Source of the DNA: JAZKBN01 sp040388605
GTDB taxonomy: Bacteria > Bacteroidota > Bacteroidia > Cytophagales > Flexibacteraceae
Assembly (NCBI GenBank): GCA_040388605.1
Contig: JAZKBN010000006.1
Span: forward strand, 1-64,000
Direction of reading: 5' to 3'
Length of the DNA stretch: 64,000 nucleotides
Shown: positions 36,190-45,191 of the stretch, one piece after another
Numbering within the stretch: position 1 is the first letter of the stretch
How the letters are laid out: each line of letters starts with the position of its first letter
Program-made: the position numbers and the translations under genes
Notes under the pieces: generated by a model
What the model was told of the DNA's origin: nothing
Database searches by the model: none
What the model saw: only the letters and a program-made list of their open reading frames with translations

Positions 36190-36927
36190 TTGCCGGCTAT
36201 AAAATCTAATTTCGTAATCCAAGGATTTAAAAAGTTAATACTTTGTTGCCTGCTTTTGGGCAGCAGTGCAGGCTTGTTTCCGCATGCTGCGCAGGCACAA
36301 AAGTTTGAAGTGGGCATTGGGTTCGGAACCATGCTCTATAAGGGAGAGGTGTCTGACTATTACAACCCCCAATTAGCATCACCGGCCATTGCTGCTTTGC
36401 TGAAAATTAATTTTTCGCACGCTGTTGCCTTCAGGGTAATGCTGGCCGGTGGCAGAATTCGCGGCGACAGCAGGCTGAATGATAATATGATTTTCAATTA
36501 CTTAAAAACGCCTTATACTTTTTCGCATGAAGTGTATGAGGCATCAATGGGTATTGAGTACAATTTCATTGATTTCAGGAAATACAAAAGTAAGCAGCTG
36601 GGTACCCCTTATCTTTTTGGGAGCATTGGTGTATTTACTTACACAGCCCGCCGTGATGAAAACCAGGATGATCCGGGTATTGGTTTCTGCATCCCTTTTG
36701 GTGTAGGATATAAATACGTACTTAGTAGAAACTGGAATATAGGTGCGGAATTTGGGGCCCGCAAGGTTTTTACGGGGTATTTAGATGGTGTACACAAAAA
36801 TTTTATTCCGCCTGAAGGCGTAGGTCAGCGTGGCTTTAAAGACCAGGATGACTGGTATTCACTGTCTACTATAAATATTACTTATACTTTCTATAAAACA
36901 AATTGCCCCTTAGATGTGATTGATTAG
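36190..36927 (+). CDS. DUF6089-type outer membrane beta-barrel protein
   Basis: 245 residues from a TTG start; no ATG fits better. A signal peptide (FKKLILCCLLLGSSAGLF ... HAAQAQ) leads to a mature protein starting FEVGIGFGTMLYKGEVSDYY. The strand pattern, IEYNFIDFR, FGSIGVFTYTARR, and EFGARKVFTGYLDGVHKNFI, then the closing DDWYSLSTINITYTF, are typical of DUF6089 proteins. It is shorter than the first copy and closer to the canonical family length. Probable 8-strand-type barrel in the outer membrane. Function unknown. Confidence 0.75.
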   Translation: MPAIKSNFVIQGFKKLILCCLLLGSSAGLFPHAAQAQKFEVGIGFGTMLYKGEVSDYYNPQLASPAIAALLKINFSHAVAFRVMLAGGRIRGDSRLNDNMIFNYLKTPYTFSHEVYEASMGIEYNFIDFRKYKSKQLGTPYLFGSIGVFTYTARRDENQDDPGIGFCIPFGVGYKYVLSRNWNIGAEFGARKVFTGYLDGVHKNFIPPEGVGQRGFKDQDDWYSLSTINITYTFYKTNCPLDVID

Positions 36928-36959
36928 GTATAGCTATCCCTGAAAAATAATTTAGGTTC

Positions 36960-36987
36960 AAAACCCGGCCATTACGACCGGGTTTTT
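36960..36987. terminator. Bidirectional terminator between DUF6089-type gene and NlpC/P60 gene
   Basis: AAAACCCGG (36960-36968) pairs with CCGGGTTTT (36978-36986). The 3' arm runs into the stop codon of the minus-strand NlpC gene, so the two convergent genes share it. Confidence 0.8.
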
Positions 36988-37945
36988 ATTTGGCAGAACT
37001 TTCAATTGCCGGGCTGAATTCTTCAAAGGATTTGAAAACAGTTTTCAGGGCAGTGCCGGATATGTTGCGCGCGCCCTGCCAGGTTGCAAACCTGTATGGT
37101 TCAAACAATGGATGACTTTCATGCAGGCTGTTGGTTTGAACCATGCCTGAGGCATGCACATATAAGCCTGAACCCAGGTAAACCGCCACATGGGTAATAC
37201 GACCCGCCTGCTCACCAAAAAAGAGCAGGTCCCCGGTTTGCAGGTTGGCTGTTTTTTTATCGCTGATATCTCTTTCTTCGCCAATTAGCGCCTGGTCTTT
37301 TGCATCGCGCGGGAAAATAAGGCCCTGCATATTTATGCTGAATTGCACCAGCCCGCTGCAATCAAAGGCTCGCGGGCATGTGCCGCCCCATAAATACGGC
37401 ACCCCGGTAAAAGATACCGCCGTTTCAACCATAGGTATTACTTTAACAGTACCTGTTGCCTTACCTGCCTGGCTTGAACTGTTATTGAACGCATTTAGTC
37501 CTGAACCGGCAACGGGGCCAATTATATCCTGTGCCTGCAGGTAGCAGGTTTGGCTGTCGGGCATTAAGAAGGCAATGCTGTTGCTTTCAAGCGCCGATGC
37601 CTTTGCACTCTTCAGCCTGAGTATATTGCCCGCCACAAGGTTAATTCGCCCGGCTGTAAAATCTGCAAAGCAGTATGGGGGTTTTACCATAAAATATGCA
37701 TGCGGAGCGCCGCTGAAAGCTGATTGTAAAGAGGGGGCAGCGGCTAAAAATTCAGTATTTCCAAATGCCTTAGGTTCTGCCCAGGCTTCGTAACCATCCG
37801 GTACACGTATTTTTAGCCAATTATTTGCATTTCGCTCCAATACTTCCACCGGGGTACCCATACCTGTTTGGCTCACCAATTCAGATGCATGTTTAGGCTC
37901 GGCGCGCAGGCAGGCTGTACTTTGTGCTATAACTTTGATTTCCAT
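36986..37945 (-). CDS. NlpC/P60 peptidoglycan hydrolase with SH3-like domains
   Basis: 319 residues. An N-terminal bacterial SH3-like domain (STACLRAEPKHASELVSQTG ... WLKIRVPDGYEAWA) and a second SH3-like stretch (about 90-140) precede a C40 peptidase domain. The catalytic Cys is in FDCSGLVQFS (about 196), the His in HVAVYLGSGLYVH. It should cleave stem-peptide bonds in the cell wall (D-Glu/mDAP type). No signal peptide is visible at this N-terminus, which is notable for a wall enzyme; many Bacteroidota members are similarly short of one and may be used in peptide recycling in the cytoplasm. Confidence 0.87.
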   Translation of the reverse strand: MEIKVIAQSTACLRAEPKHASELVSQTGMGTPVEVLERNANNWLKIRVPDGYEAWAEPKAFGNTEFLAAAPSLQSAFSGAPHAYFMVKPPYCFADFTAGRINLVAGNILRLKSAKASALESNSIAFLMPDSQTCYLQAQDIIGPVAGSGLNAFNNSSSQAGKATGTVKVIPMVETAVSFTGVPYLWGGTCPRAFDCSGLVQFSINMQGLIFPRDAKDQALIGEERDISDKKTANLQTGDLLFFGEQAGRITHVAVYLGSGLYVHASGMVQTNSLHESHPLFEPYRFATWQGARNISGTALKTVFKSFEEFSPAIESSAK

Positions 37946-38012
37946 TTTGACCCGGTGTTGGCTGTGACAGAGGTGAATATTGCATTTTTATTGGACTCGG
38001 TGCAGGTTGCTG

Positions 38013-38606
38013 CTAAAACTTAGGTTTCCAAACAGGCATGAGGGCATTTATGTAATCTTCAATAGCCTGTGAATAGTACTTATGTTCAAGCCTGAGCACG
38101 TTGGCGGCAATTTGCTCGGGGCTGTCGCTGAGGCTTACCGGTATTTTCTTTTGCAGCAGAATTTTACCGCTGTCGTAGACCTCGTTAACAAGGTGTATGC
38201 TTATGCCTGATTCGCGCCTGTGGGCCGCCTTTACAGCCTTGTGCACATGAATACCATGCATGCCCTTTCCGCCGAACTGGGGCAGCAGGGCAGGGTGTAT
38301 ATTCAAAATCCTGTCGGGGAAGGCTGTGAGCAGGTTTTGTGGGACCAGCCAAAGGAAGCCGGCCAGTACAATCACATCAATTTTTGCATCGCGCAGCATT
38401 TGCAATACCTCATCAGTCTGTGTGAATTGCTGCCTGTTGAATACCATGGTAGGTACCCCGTATTTTTTGGCGCGTTCCAGCGCGTAGGCATCGGGCTTAT
38501 TGCTGAGCAGGAGGCCTACCCTGATACCGGGATGGCTGTAAAATCGCTTCATTATTGCCTCAGCATTGGAACCTGAACCCGAGCAGAAAATGGCTATGCG
38601 CTTCAA
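38013..38606 (-). CDS. purN: Phosphoribosylglycinamide formyltransferase
   Basis: 197 residues. Third step of purine synthesis: transfers a formyl group from 10-formyl-THF to GAR. Seen: phosphate-binding CSGSGSNAEAI, catalytic Asn-His in LNIHPALLPQFGGKGMHG, and the later catalytic Asp in NEVYDSGKIL. It starts at a TTG that overlaps the murD stop codon (TTGA), a sign of translational coupling. Length is normal. Confidence 0.92.
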   Translation of the reverse strand: MKRIAIFCSGSGSNAEAIMKRFYSHPGIRVGLLLSNKPDAYALERAKKYGVPTMVFNRQQFTQTDEVLQMLRDAKIDVIVLAGFLWLVPQNLLTAFPDRILNIHPALLPQFGGKGMHGIHVHKAVKAAHRRESGISIHLVNEVYDSGKILLQKKIPVSLSDSPEQIAANVLRLEHKYYSQAIEDYINALMPVWKPKF

Positions 38607-40039
38607 GGTTTGGCGGGGTTTAATGCCTGGTTAATTTCAGGCTCTGCGCTTAATATTCCTGCTTTCATAGCCAATACCGCGCTCCGGAATTGGTCGCCGC
38701 GGTCTTCGTAGTTCTTAAACAAATCAAAGCTGGCGCAGGCGGGTGAAAGCAATACAACATCGCCCGGTGCTGCCAGTGCGGCGGCGGCCTGAACCGCCTC
38801 TGTTGCTGAGCCGGTTTCTTTAATAACAGGCACCCTGTTTCCAAAGGCTTTAATAAGCGGGCTGTTATCAAGCCCCATGCAGACAAGCGCTTTTACCTGT
38901 TTGCTTACGGCCTGCTCAATTTCGGTGTAGTCGTTTCCTTTGTCTTTTCCGCCGGCAATAAGCACAAGGGGTTCGGTAAAGCTGCCGAGGGCGTATTTAA
39001 CAGAATCCACATTGGTAGCCTTGCTGTCGTTCACGTAGCGAACGCCGTTTATGGTGGCTATATCTTCAAGCCTGTGCGGCGCATTGCGGAAAGAAGGCAG
39101 TGCGGCCGATATTTCGACATCACTTAGCCCGGCGGCTTTTACGGCCAGCACGGCAGCCATTACATTCAGGTTGTTATGGGGGCCGCGCAAGGGCAAATCA
39201 TTGGTATGCAGCTCAAACCCGGTCTTGGCCTCGGCAGGGAAAATAAGGCTGCCGTTTGAAAGGTATGCAGCATGATTTGTTTCATGCGGTCTTTGGCCGG
39301 ACGCAGCATCCTGGTTTTCGTTCCCGAATGAGAAATACAGGGATTTGGCCTGCGGCTTATGCTTTGCGAGGTAATTGCTTATTAAGGTGCTGTCGGCCCA
39401 GGTAATAAAGGTATCGGCGGGGCTTTGGTTTTGCGTTATGCGGAATTTGGATGCTATGTAGTTCTCGAATTTGTAATCGTATCGGTCGAGGTGATCGGGG
39501 GTAATGTTGAGCAATACGGCAATATCGGCTTTGAAGCTGAACATGCCATCGAGCTGGAAGCTGCTGATTTCAAGCACATACCAATCTGCTTCATCGGCTA
39601 TAACCTGCCGGGCGAGGCTGAAGCCCACATTGCCGGCAAGCCCGGTTTTGCGCCCGGCTTCCTTCATCAGGTGATAGGTGAGCAGGGTAGTTGTTGTTTT
39701 CCCGTTGCTGCCGGTAATGGCTATAAATTTGGCCCTGGTAAACCTGTAAGCAAATTCAAGCTCCGATATTACCGGTATGCCTGCCTCGTGCAGCTTTTTT
39801 ACAAGCGGAGCTTTATCAGGAATGCCGGGGCTCTTAACCACTTCTTCGGCCTGCATTATTAAGCCTTCGGAATGCCCGTTTTCCTCGAAAGGAATATCGG
39901 CATTGCTGAGCTCGGTTTTGTATCGGGCAGCAATTGGCCCTGCATCCGATACAAAAACGGGCAGACCTTTGGCAGCAGCCAGCAGGGCCGCACCTGTGCC
40001 GCTTTCCCCTGCGCCCAGTATTACAAGTTTATAGCTCAT
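38603..40039 (-). CDS. murD: UDP-N-acetylmuramoylalanine-D-glutamate ligase
   Basis: 478 residues from the ATG at 40039 (MSYKLVILGAGESGTG). Adds D-glutamate to UDP-MurNAc-L-Ala in the cytoplasm. Motifs: N-terminal Rossmann GAGESGTGAALLA, ATP-binding ITGSNGKTTTTLLTYHLM, the central LNITPDHLDRYD, and the C-terminal RLEDIATINGVRYVNDSKAT, typical of MurD. A longer frame to 40063 adds 8 residues, but a TAAGTTTG promoter element at 40061-40068 argues against it. Co-transcribed with purN. The usual dcw cluster neighbours (murG, ftsW, mraY) are absent. Confidence 0.94.
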   Translation of the reverse strand: MSYKLVILGAGESGTGAALLAAAKGLPVFVSDAGPIAARYKTELSNADIPFEENGHSEGLIMQAEEVVKSPGIPDKAPLVKKLHEAGIPVISELEFAYRFTRAKFIAITGSNGKTTTTLLTYHLMKEAGRKTGLAGNVGFSLARQVIADEADWYVLEISSFQLDGMFSFKADIAVLLNITPDHLDRYDYKFENYIASKFRITQNQSPADTFITWADSTLISNYLAKHKPQAKSLYFSFGNENQDAASGQRPHETNHAAYLSNGSLIFPAEAKTGFELHTNDLPLRGPHNNLNVMAAVLAVKAAGLSDVEISAALPSFRNAPHRLEDIATINGVRYVNDSKATNVDSVKYALGSFTEPLVLIAGGKDKGNDYTEIEQAVSKQVKALVCMGLDNSPLIKAFGNRVPVIKETGSATEAVQAAAALAAPGDVVLLSPACASFDLFKNYEDRGDQFRSAVLAMKAGILSAEPEINQALNPAKP

Positions 40040-40060
40040 GAATATGAATTGTTCCGAAGG

Positions 40061-40068
40061 CAAACTTA
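40061..40068 (-). promoter_or_regulatory. Putative -7 element (TAAGTTTG) for murD-purN
   Basis: The minus strand reads TAAGTTTG, fitting TAnnTTTG, 21 bases before the murD ATG at 40039. Spacing to possible TTG elements is not ideal. Confidence 0.4.
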
Positions 40069-40235
40069 AATATTGGCAACGACAAATGCCCGAAAGATAA
40101 TTTCAGACCCCGGATTTTCATTCCTACAACCACCGCTCTTTGCCTTCCTTTTGCTGAAAAAGCAAATTGAAACAAAACAGCCTGCCCCTTATTGCGGAGC
40201 AGGCTGCAGAACTTAGAGGCTTAAAGCAGGAATAC

Positions 40236-41855
40236 TTACTTTGTTATTTTAACCTCTTTCATATTCTTCCCGTCGGGGCTGCCTTTCAGGAGGCGGTTGT
40301 TATTGGTATCGCTTACCCAAAGGGAGCTGCCGGTAAAAAGGAGGTCATCGGGCTCGCTGAGGCCGGGGATGAAGGTGCTTATGGTTTTCTTTACAGGGTC
40401 AAGTATTTTGATTTTACCGTTATAGGTATCGGCTATGTAAATGAGGTTGTTATGGGCTTCAAGGCCCACGCAGTGTTGCAGCAGTGCCGTCTTTACCGGC
40501 CCGTCTTTATCACCAAAATCGAAGAGGCCGGAGCCTGCTATGGTGCTTACGGTTTGCTTATCAAGATCAATGGCGCGTATGGCGCTGGCCTCGGGGTCGG
40601 CAACATATAGGGTGCGGCCGGCAAGGCTGAGCCCGCTTGGCTGGTTAAATGCCGATTCTTCAATATCTCCGTCGGTGAGCGCTTCGCGACCACTGCCGGC
40701 AAAGCGATACACTTTTTCAGTGCTGAGATCCATACGTAAAACCTGGTGGTTGCCTGCATTGGCAATGTACAGGTTATTGCCGTCGGGCAATAAGTCCCAG
40801 GGGCTGTTGGGGTCTACAGGTACGTTGCGCATGTTTTCATCATAGTAATAGCCCATTTTACCGCTGCCTGCTGTGGTGCTTACTGTACGGGCCTGCAAAT
40901 CTGCGCTGCGGATGAGGTGGTTGCGGGTATCGGCTATATAAAGCTTATTGCCTACAAGGGCAAGGCCATGCGGCTCATCAAATGATGCGGATGCAAAGCT
41001 GCCGTCGGTTTTGCCTTCAGTGCCGCTGCCAATGGTTTCAAGCAATTTGCCTTCTGAAGATATTTTGAGTATGCGGTTATGCCCGCTGTCGCTGAACCAA
41101 ATATTGCCTTCCTTATCGGCAATCATTTTCGAGGGGAATTTCAGGGCAGTTGCATCGGCATGGCCGGCTTCAGTTTGAGTGGCGGCGGCTTCTGCGTGGT
41201 TAAAGCCGGGTATGGGCTCTTTTTTAAGTACGTCAGCGTACTTAGTTACCAGGGAGTCCAGGGCGGGCTTAACCACCTTGTAAACGCCTTCCCCGGCATG
41301 CTGCCCTATAACCTTACCATCAGGACTGATAAGCACTACGGTAGGCCATGCGCGAACGCCGTAGGCATCCCAGATTTTAAAGCCGGCATCATTCACAACG
41401 GGGTGCTTTATACCGAATTTCTGTATGGCTTTATTAATGTTCTCGGTCTTTTTCTCGCTGTCGAATTTGGCGCTGTGCACACCTATAACCACCAGCTGAT
41501 CAGGGAATTCGGCCTCCAGCCTGTTGAGGTCGGGTATAATGTGGCGGCAGTTAATGCAGCCGAAAGTCCAGAAGTCAAGAATTACGAGCTTGCCGCGCAG
41601 GTCTTTGATGCTGTATTTCCGGTCGGTATTCAGCCAGCCGAACTCGGTATTAATTTCAGGGGCGTTCACTGAGGGCAGGTTCATATTTTTTTCCTTTGCT
41701 ATGGGCTTACTTGCCGGCTTTTTGCCGGTTTGTCCGCAAGAAGGCGTACAAAATCCAAGCACAAGTATAACCGCCAAAACCGATATTGGTTTCAGGGCAG
41801 CCTTTGTGAATAAGGCAGATACGGACTTTAATTGTTGAGAAGCAATGAGCATCAT
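40236..41855 (-). CDS. Thioredoxin-like and NHL-repeat fusion protein (NHLRC2-like)
   Basis: About 539 residues from ATG 41855 (a longer frame begins at a GTG at 41909). A hydrophobic segment (ISVLAVILVLGFCTPSCGQ) suggests export, possibly as a lipoprotein although no canonical lipobox is seen. Then a thioredoxin-like domain: LVILDFWTFGCINCRHIIPD with a C-x2-C redox pair, and VRAWPTVVLISPDGK with the cis-Pro. The C-terminal half has about five NHL-type repeats (IYIADTRNHLIRSADL; IAGSGLFDFGDKDG; NLIYIADTYNGKIKIL). This is the layout of NHLRC2 proteins. It may do periplasmic thiol chemistry on a bound partner. It lies 64 bases downstream of xerD on the same strand. Confidence 0.85.
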   Translation of the reverse strand: MMLIASQQLKSVSALFTKAALKPISVLAVILVLGFCTPSCGQTGKKPASKPIAKEKNMNLPSVNAPEINTEFGWLNTDRKYSIKDLRGKLVILDFWTFGCINCRHIIPDLNRLEAEFPDQLVVIGVHSAKFDSEKKTENINKAIQKFGIKHPVVNDAGFKIWDAYGVRAWPTVVLISPDGKVIGQHAGEGVYKVVKPALDSLVTKYADVLKKEPIPGFNHAEAAATQTEAGHADATALKFPSKMIADKEGNIWFSDSGHNRILKISSEGKLLETIGSGTEGKTDGSFASASFDEPHGLALVGNKLYIADTRNHLIRSADLQARTVSTTAGSGKMGYYYDENMRNVPVDPNSPWDLLPDGNNLYIANAGNHQVLRMDLSTEKVYRFAGSGREALTDGDIEESAFNQPSGLSLAGRTLYVADPEASAIRAIDLDKQTVSTIAGSGLFDFGDKDGPVKTALLQHCVGLEAHNNLIYIADTYNGKIKILDPVKKTISTFIPGLSEPDDLLFTGSSLWVSDTNNNRLLKGSPDGKNMKEVKITK

Positions 41856-41973
41856 ATTCTTTGAATATTGTGTGGTAAATGCAATCAATATACGAGCCAA
41901 TGCGCTCACCGGATTCCAAAGCTTAATAATGCCTTTGGTCTTGTAAAATAATAGTCGGCAAGGCAGGCATGTC

Positions 41974-42873
41974 CTAATGTTTGCCGCTGCGGGGGTGAAA
42001 GTCTTTTACAATCTGCTTCAGGTATTCTGTATCCATGTGGGTGTAGACCTGTGTGGTGGCAATGCTTTCGTGGCCCAGCATTTCCTGTACGGCCCTCAGG
42101 TCGGCGCCGGCTTCAACCAAATGCGTGGCAAAGCTGTGTCTGAACGTATGCGGACTCACGCTGCGGCCTATTTCAGCCTCGGCAGCCGTTTTTTGCACAA
42201 TCAGGAAAAGCATTTCACGGGTAAGGCCTGCGCCCCGGTTATTCAGGAAGAGCGTATTCTCGTGCCCTTTCTTGGGTGTTGCGTTCTTGCGGGTATGCTC
42301 AAGATACATGTTCACAAATTTAACGGCATCTGAGCCTACCGGGGCCAGGCGCTCTTTATCGCGCTTGCCTATAACTTTAATAAAGCCTATATCGAAAAAC
42401 AGGTTCGTTATTTTCAGGTTAATAAGCTCCGATACCCGCAGGCCCGAACTGTAAAGGAGCTCCAGCATGGCCCTGTTCCGAAGGCCATGAACAGCGCTCA
42501 TATCAATGGCAGCCAAGACCTGCTCCACCTCGAAGAACTCGAGGAAATCGGGCAGGTGGCTGCCGATGCGTGGTGCGCTTATGTGCCTGCTTGGGTCTTC
42601 AGGAATGGCGTTTATCATGCGCATGAACCTGAAAAAAGATTTAATACCTGATACCACCCTCGCCTGCGAGGTTACATTGAGCTTATTCTTTTCGTTCAGG
42701 TTTTGCAGGAAGCTGCGGATGTCGGCCTGGGTGATTTTATCGGGTTCAGTACCCGGAATATATGCCTGCAGCAGGTGCATATCATGCATATAAGCTTCAA
42801 CGCTGTTGCCCGAAAGCATGCGCTCATGCCTGAGGTAGGCTTCAAATTCATTTAGGGCGGCTGGCCAAAGCAT
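41974..42873 (-). CDS. xerD: Site-specific tyrosine recombinase XerD
   Basis: 299 residues. N-terminal SAM-like core-binding domain (FEAYLRHERMLSGNSVEAYM) and C-terminal catalytic domain with the Arg in LYSSGLRVSELINL, the Lys in VIGKRDKERLAP, HTFRHSFATHLVEAGADLRA (His-x2-Arg), GHESIATTQ and the nucleophile Tyr in VYTHMDTEYL. Full length and close to housekeeping XerD, which resolves chromosome dimers at dif, so I do not treat it as an integrase of a mobile element. No dif-like site was identified nearby. Confidence 0.9.
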   Translation of the reverse strand: MLWPAALNEFEAYLRHERMLSGNSVEAYMHDMHLLQAYIPGTEPDKITQADIRSFLQNLNEKNKLNVTSQARVVSGIKSFFRFMRMINAIPEDPSRHISAPRIGSHLPDFLEFFEVEQVLAAIDMSAVHGLRNRAMLELLYSSGLRVSELINLKITNLFFDIGFIKVIGKRDKERLAPVGSDAVKFVNMYLEHTRKNATPKKGHENTLFLNNRGAGLTREMLFLIVQKTAAEAEIGRSVSPHTFRHSFATHLVEAGADLRAVQEMLGHESIATTQVYTHMDTEYLKQIVKDFHPRSGKH

Positions 42874-43120
42874 GGTGTTAATTTAGTATGATGGTTGAAA
42901 ACCGGGCTTAATGCGGGCGCAATTTATCGCATCTTTGCATGAAGGCAGTTAAAATTAAAGCAGCAGCCGGTTACGCCTGTTTACTGCCTGCCGTTCTGCT
43001 CCCGCAAAACAATTTTGCTATACCGGCCTGAATTAATAAACCAATTTGGCCGCGCGGAGTTTTAATTGAAGCCGCGGCAGGCATTTGCCTGCATTAAAGC
43101 CAATAATCAAACCTATTAAT

Positions 43121-44164
43121 ATGTCTACAGCCAAAGCATACGCCGCAGCTACAAAAGATTCCCCCCTTGCTCCCTGGAGCTTCGAACGTCGCGCACCAAA
43201 GGCGCACGATGTGCAAATTGAAATATTATGGTCGGGCGTTTGCCACAGCGATATTCACCAGGCCCGCGACGAATGGGGTGGCAGTATGTTCCCCATGGTA
43301 CCCGGACACGAAATTGTTGGTCGTGTTACTGCAATTGGCGACCATGTTAGTAAATTCAAAGTCGGTGATTTAACAGGGGTCGGCTGCATGATAGACAGCT
43401 GCCGCGAATGCCGCAACTGTAACCGCGATCTTGAGCAGTACTGCGAAAAAGGCCCGAACTATACGTATAACTCCCTTGAAAAAGACGGCAGCCCAACCTA
43501 CGGCGGTTATTCATACCACATTGTGGTTGACGAAAAGTACGTTGTTTCAGTATCTGAAAAGCTGCCGATTGAAGGCGTTGCGCCCCTGCTTTGCGCGGGC
43601 ATAACCACTTATTCGCCCCTGAAGCACTGGAAAATTGGTCCTGGGCATAAAGTAGCGGTTCTTGGCCTTGGCGGCCTGGGGCACATGGGCGTAAAATTCG
43701 CAGCGGCATTCGGCGCCGAGGTAACCGTGCTCAGCACCAGCCCCAATAAAGAAGCCGATGCGTTGGCATTGGGTGCGCATAAATTCGTGGTAACAACCGA
43801 TGTGGAGCAAATTAAGCCCTACAACAATTACTTCGATTTTATACTCGATACCGTATCTGCCCCGCACTCTTATGATAATTACCTGCGCCTGCTCGATAAC
43901 AACGGAACGCTTATCTTCGTAGGCATTCCGCCTGTTCCTATGGAAATGACCTGTTTTACCCTGCTCGGCAACCGCCGGTCTGTAGCTGCTTCGGGCATAG
44001 GAAGCATTGCCGAAACGCAGGAAATGCTTGATTTCTGCGCCGAGCACAACATTGTATCTGATGTTGAGGTAATTAACATGGACTACATAAATACTGCGTA
44101 TGATCGCATGTTGAAAAACGATGTGAAGTACAGGTTCGTAATTGATATTGCATCGCTGAAATAA
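43121..44164 (+). CDS. Zinc-dependent alcohol dehydrogenase (NADP, cinnamyl-alcohol dehydrogenase type)
   Basis: 347 residues from the ATG at 43121 (12 upstream in-frame codons look untranslated). Catalytic zinc ligands: Cys in WSGVCHSDIH and His-Glu in VPGHEIVG. Structural zinc: four Cys in DSCRECRNCNRDLEQYC. Rossmann motif VLGLGGLGHMGVKFA, followed by STSPNK, where Ser-Thr-Ser after the second strand favours NADPH over NADH. This is the YahK/YjgB aldehyde reductase group, which reduces a broad set of aldehydes. The next gene follows after 14 bases. Confidence 0.9.
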   Translation: MSTAKAYAAATKDSPLAPWSFERRAPKAHDVQIEILWSGVCHSDIHQARDEWGGSMFPMVPGHEIVGRVTAIGDHVSKFKVGDLTGVGCMIDSCRECRNCNRDLEQYCEKGPNYTYNSLEKDGSPTYGGYSYHIVVDEKYVVSVSEKLPIEGVAPLLCAGITTYSPLKHWKIGPGHKVAVLGLGGLGHMGVKFAAAFGAEVTVLSTSPNKEADALALGAHKFVVTTDVEQIKPYNNYFDFILDTVSAPHSYDNYLRLLDNNGTLIFVGIPPVPMEMTCFTLLGNRRSVAASGIGSIAETQEMLDFCAEHNIVSDVEVINMDYINTAYDRMLKNDVKYRFVIDIASLK

Positions 44165-44178
44165 TTTGAAGAATTTTA

Positions 44179-45093
44179 ATGCAGGCATTCAGGCTCCTCT
44201 TTAAAATGTGTCTGCCGCCTCTTCCCGCTTTACCTGTACAGGAAATTCCGCACCCCGCTTTTACAGAGCGGGGTTTGCGTTTATCTGTATTAAGAACCGA
44301 TTTAACGCACCCGTACATCAGCGGGAATAAGTATTTCAAGCTCATGGGTAACCTGCGGCAGGCCAAAGCCGAAGGACACTGCACATTAATTACCTTCGGC
44401 GGCGCCTACAGCAACCATTTAACGGCCTTTGCAGCAGCAGGGGCGCTGTGCGGCTTTAAAACCATAGCCTTGGTCCGGGGCGAGGAAACATTGCCCTTAA
44501 ACCCCGTGCTGAGCTTTGCAAAAAAGCAGGGTACAGAGGTTCATTATATTTCAAGAACTGAATACCGCAATAAGCATCTCCCCGAGTTTGCAGAGGAATT
44601 AGCAGCTCGTTTCGGGCGGCATTTTTTAATACCCGAAGGCGGCAGCAATATATATGCCCTTGAAGGCTGCAGGCAAATTATTCAACCCGGACATTTGTTT
44701 AACTATAACCACATTGCCCTTGCCTGCGGAACCGGCGGAACCATGGCCGGCATAATCAGCGGTGTGCAGGGCAGGGTGCCGGTAACCGGTTTTCCTGTAC
44801 TTAAACAAGGTGAGTTTATAGGTGGGGAAATAAGAAGCCTGCTGTCGGCAGCAGGGGAGCCTGACCCGGGAAACTGGGATTTACAAACCGGTTATCATTT
44901 CGGGGGCTATGCTAAAATACCTACATTGCTTGAAGTTTTTATGACTGAGTTTACAAAAAACTACAATATTCCGCTTGAGGGGGTATATACCGGTAAATTA
45001 ATGGCGGGTTTGGTTGATCTGGCTAACAACAATGGTTTTCAGCATGGTACATCGGTTTTGGCAATACATACCGGCGGTGTTTTCAGTTTCTGA
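44179..45093 (+). CDS. PLP-dependent ACC deaminase / D-cysteine desulfhydrase family enzyme
   Basis: 304 residues. The PLP lysine lies in ISGNKYFKLMGNL, followed by LITFGGAYSNHLTAFAAAG (substrate-binding GGAYSNH) and LIPEGGSNIYALEG; the phosphate loop is CGTGGTMAG. These are the marks of the tryptophan-synthase-beta-like family containing ACC deaminase and D-cysteine desulfhydrase. Bacteroidota copies of this short form are usually annotated as one or the other without proof; true substrate unknown. It is likely co-transcribed with the alcohol dehydrogenase. Confidence 0.85.
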   Translation: MQAFRLLFKMCLPPLPALPVQEIPHPAFTERGLRLSVLRTDLTHPYISGNKYFKLMGNLRQAKAEGHCTLITFGGAYSNHLTAFAAAGALCGFKTIALVRGEETLPLNPVLSFAKKQGTEVHYISRTEYRNKHLPEFAEELAARFGRHFLIPEGGSNIYALEGCRQIIQPGHLFNYNHIALACGTGGTMAGIISGVQGRVPVTGFPVLKQGEFIGGEIRSLLSAAGEPDPGNWDLQTGYHFGGYAKIPTLLEVFMTEFTKNYNIPLEGVYTGKLMAGLVDLANNNGFQHGTSVLAIHTGGVFSF

Positions 45094-45191
45094 GAAAAAA
45101 AATATAATTTTTTCTCTGCCCGCATTAAACCAAGGGCTTTCAACGTTGTCTTAGAAAAGGATTATAAAACATTCCTTCAACATACCCACAT

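Noticed and set aside
36024..36332. 102-codon minus-strand frame in the gap before the second DUF6089-type gene
   Set aside because: It overlaps the signal-peptide end of that gene and has no protein-like features.
41974..42873. Tyrosine recombinase as a sign of an integrated element
   Set aside because: Full-length XerD housekeeping type; there are no phage, conjugation or att-like repeats nearby.
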